From: Anodontia alba
Lineage: Eukaryota > Mollusca > Bivalvia > Lucinida > Lucinidae
DNA length: 64,000 bases
Direction: 5' to 3'
Assembly (NCBI GenBank): GCA_964016985.1
Contig: OZ024823.1
Coordinates: forward strand, 36,809,687-36,873,686
Shown: piece after piece, positions 63,675-64,000 of the stretch
How positions within the stretch are numbered: the first letter of the stretch is position 1
How the letters are laid out: the number at the start of each line of letters is the position of its first letter
Position numbers and translations under genes: made by a program
Notes under the pieces: model-generated
Database searches by the model: none
Told to the model about the DNA's origin: nothing
What the model saw: only the letters and a program-made list of their open reading frames with translations

Positions 63675-63711
63675 GTATGGTTAGAATTTATTAATGAAAA
63701 TATGTAAAGAT

Positions 63712-63770
63712 GCAGTAATTTACATTCAGTTGTGTAATTTACATTCAGTTGTGTAATTTACATTCAATTG
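63712..63770. repeat. three 19-bp tandem copies
   Basis: TAATTTACATTCAGTTGTG repeated three times (the last with CAATTGTG), running directly into a Pal-H hairpin arm. Confidence 0.92.
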
Positions 63771-63934
63771 TGGGTACTCGTTAGAACCGCCTCGGCGAGG
63801 CGGTTCTAACGAGTACCACAAACTATGTTTTTGAGCAGAAATAAGATAAATAATGTATACCCCTGTAAACCCCAGTTTTACTATATAAAAGTGGGGTTTA
63901 AGGGGGTCAAAATTATATAGGCATGTTTTAGTGA
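63766..63934. repeat. Pal-H element, left half missing
   Basis: Perfect hairpin GGGTACTCGTTAGAACCGCC with GGCGGTTCTAACGAGTACC, then CTGTAAACCCCAGTTTTACT and end TATAGGCATGTTTTAGTGAT. Confidence 0.87.
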
Positions 63935-64000
63935 TGAAAACAATTTAGTTATTTTTGATCTATAAGTCACCCCAATATTTCCTGCCAAGATGAGTTCATG

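Noticed and set aside
1..64000. CRISPR arrays
   Set aside because: Palindromic repeats are dispersed, not regularly spaced with unique spacers, and the DNA is clearly eukaryotic.

Overview
The window is intron-rich animal DNA, most likely from a marine bivalve mollusc. The bivalve call is an inference from the style of the repeats and from tRNA-derived SINEs, not something proved here. There is no bacterial-type gene organisation, rRNA gene or CRISPR array. The only host gene I can support is one large plus-strand gene for an FMN/Cappuccino-class formin. Twelve exons are visible (20300-20361, then 37792 to 63674), all with GT-AG introns and mutually consistent phases. They encode part of a coiled coil, a short proline-rich FH1 segment and about three quarters of the actin-nucleating FH2 domain. 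The 3' end lies beyond the window, and no earlier exon was recognised in 1-20299.

Almost everything else is repeats in introns or upstream DNA. Most striking are dozens of 100-330 bp non-coding elements with near-perfect hairpins at their centres. I sort them into families with local labels Pal-A to Pal-N. Several families with different outer ends share the same central hairpin cassette. For example, GCAAACAGTGTAGACC and its complement occur in Pal-A, B, C, F, K and L. Families B, C and D begin TTAACCC and end GGGTTAA, and look like piggyBac-type MITEs.

Other mobile DNA: a decayed mariner (10805-12170) and a deleted mariner (59662-60472); a pogo/Tigger-like element (47141-48233) and three related ends-only elements; an hAT-like element with an 8-bp target duplication (50973-53157); a dead LINE fragment (16963-18105, minus); four SINE families, most copies with target-site duplications; and stem-loop-ended elements carrying tandem arrays. 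One of these holds an indel-free 128-bp satellite organised as a 384-bp higher-order repeat (25453-27530).

Layout: 1-20 kb is upstream or intronic repeats with the mariner and the LINE. 20-37.8 kb is a giant intron holding the satellite. 37.8-45.3 kb holds the coiled-coil, FH1 and first FH2 exons. 46.7-63.7 kb holds the remaining FH2 exons, separated by introns loaded with nested transposons. At least a dozen element-in-element insertions give a relative chronology of transposition.
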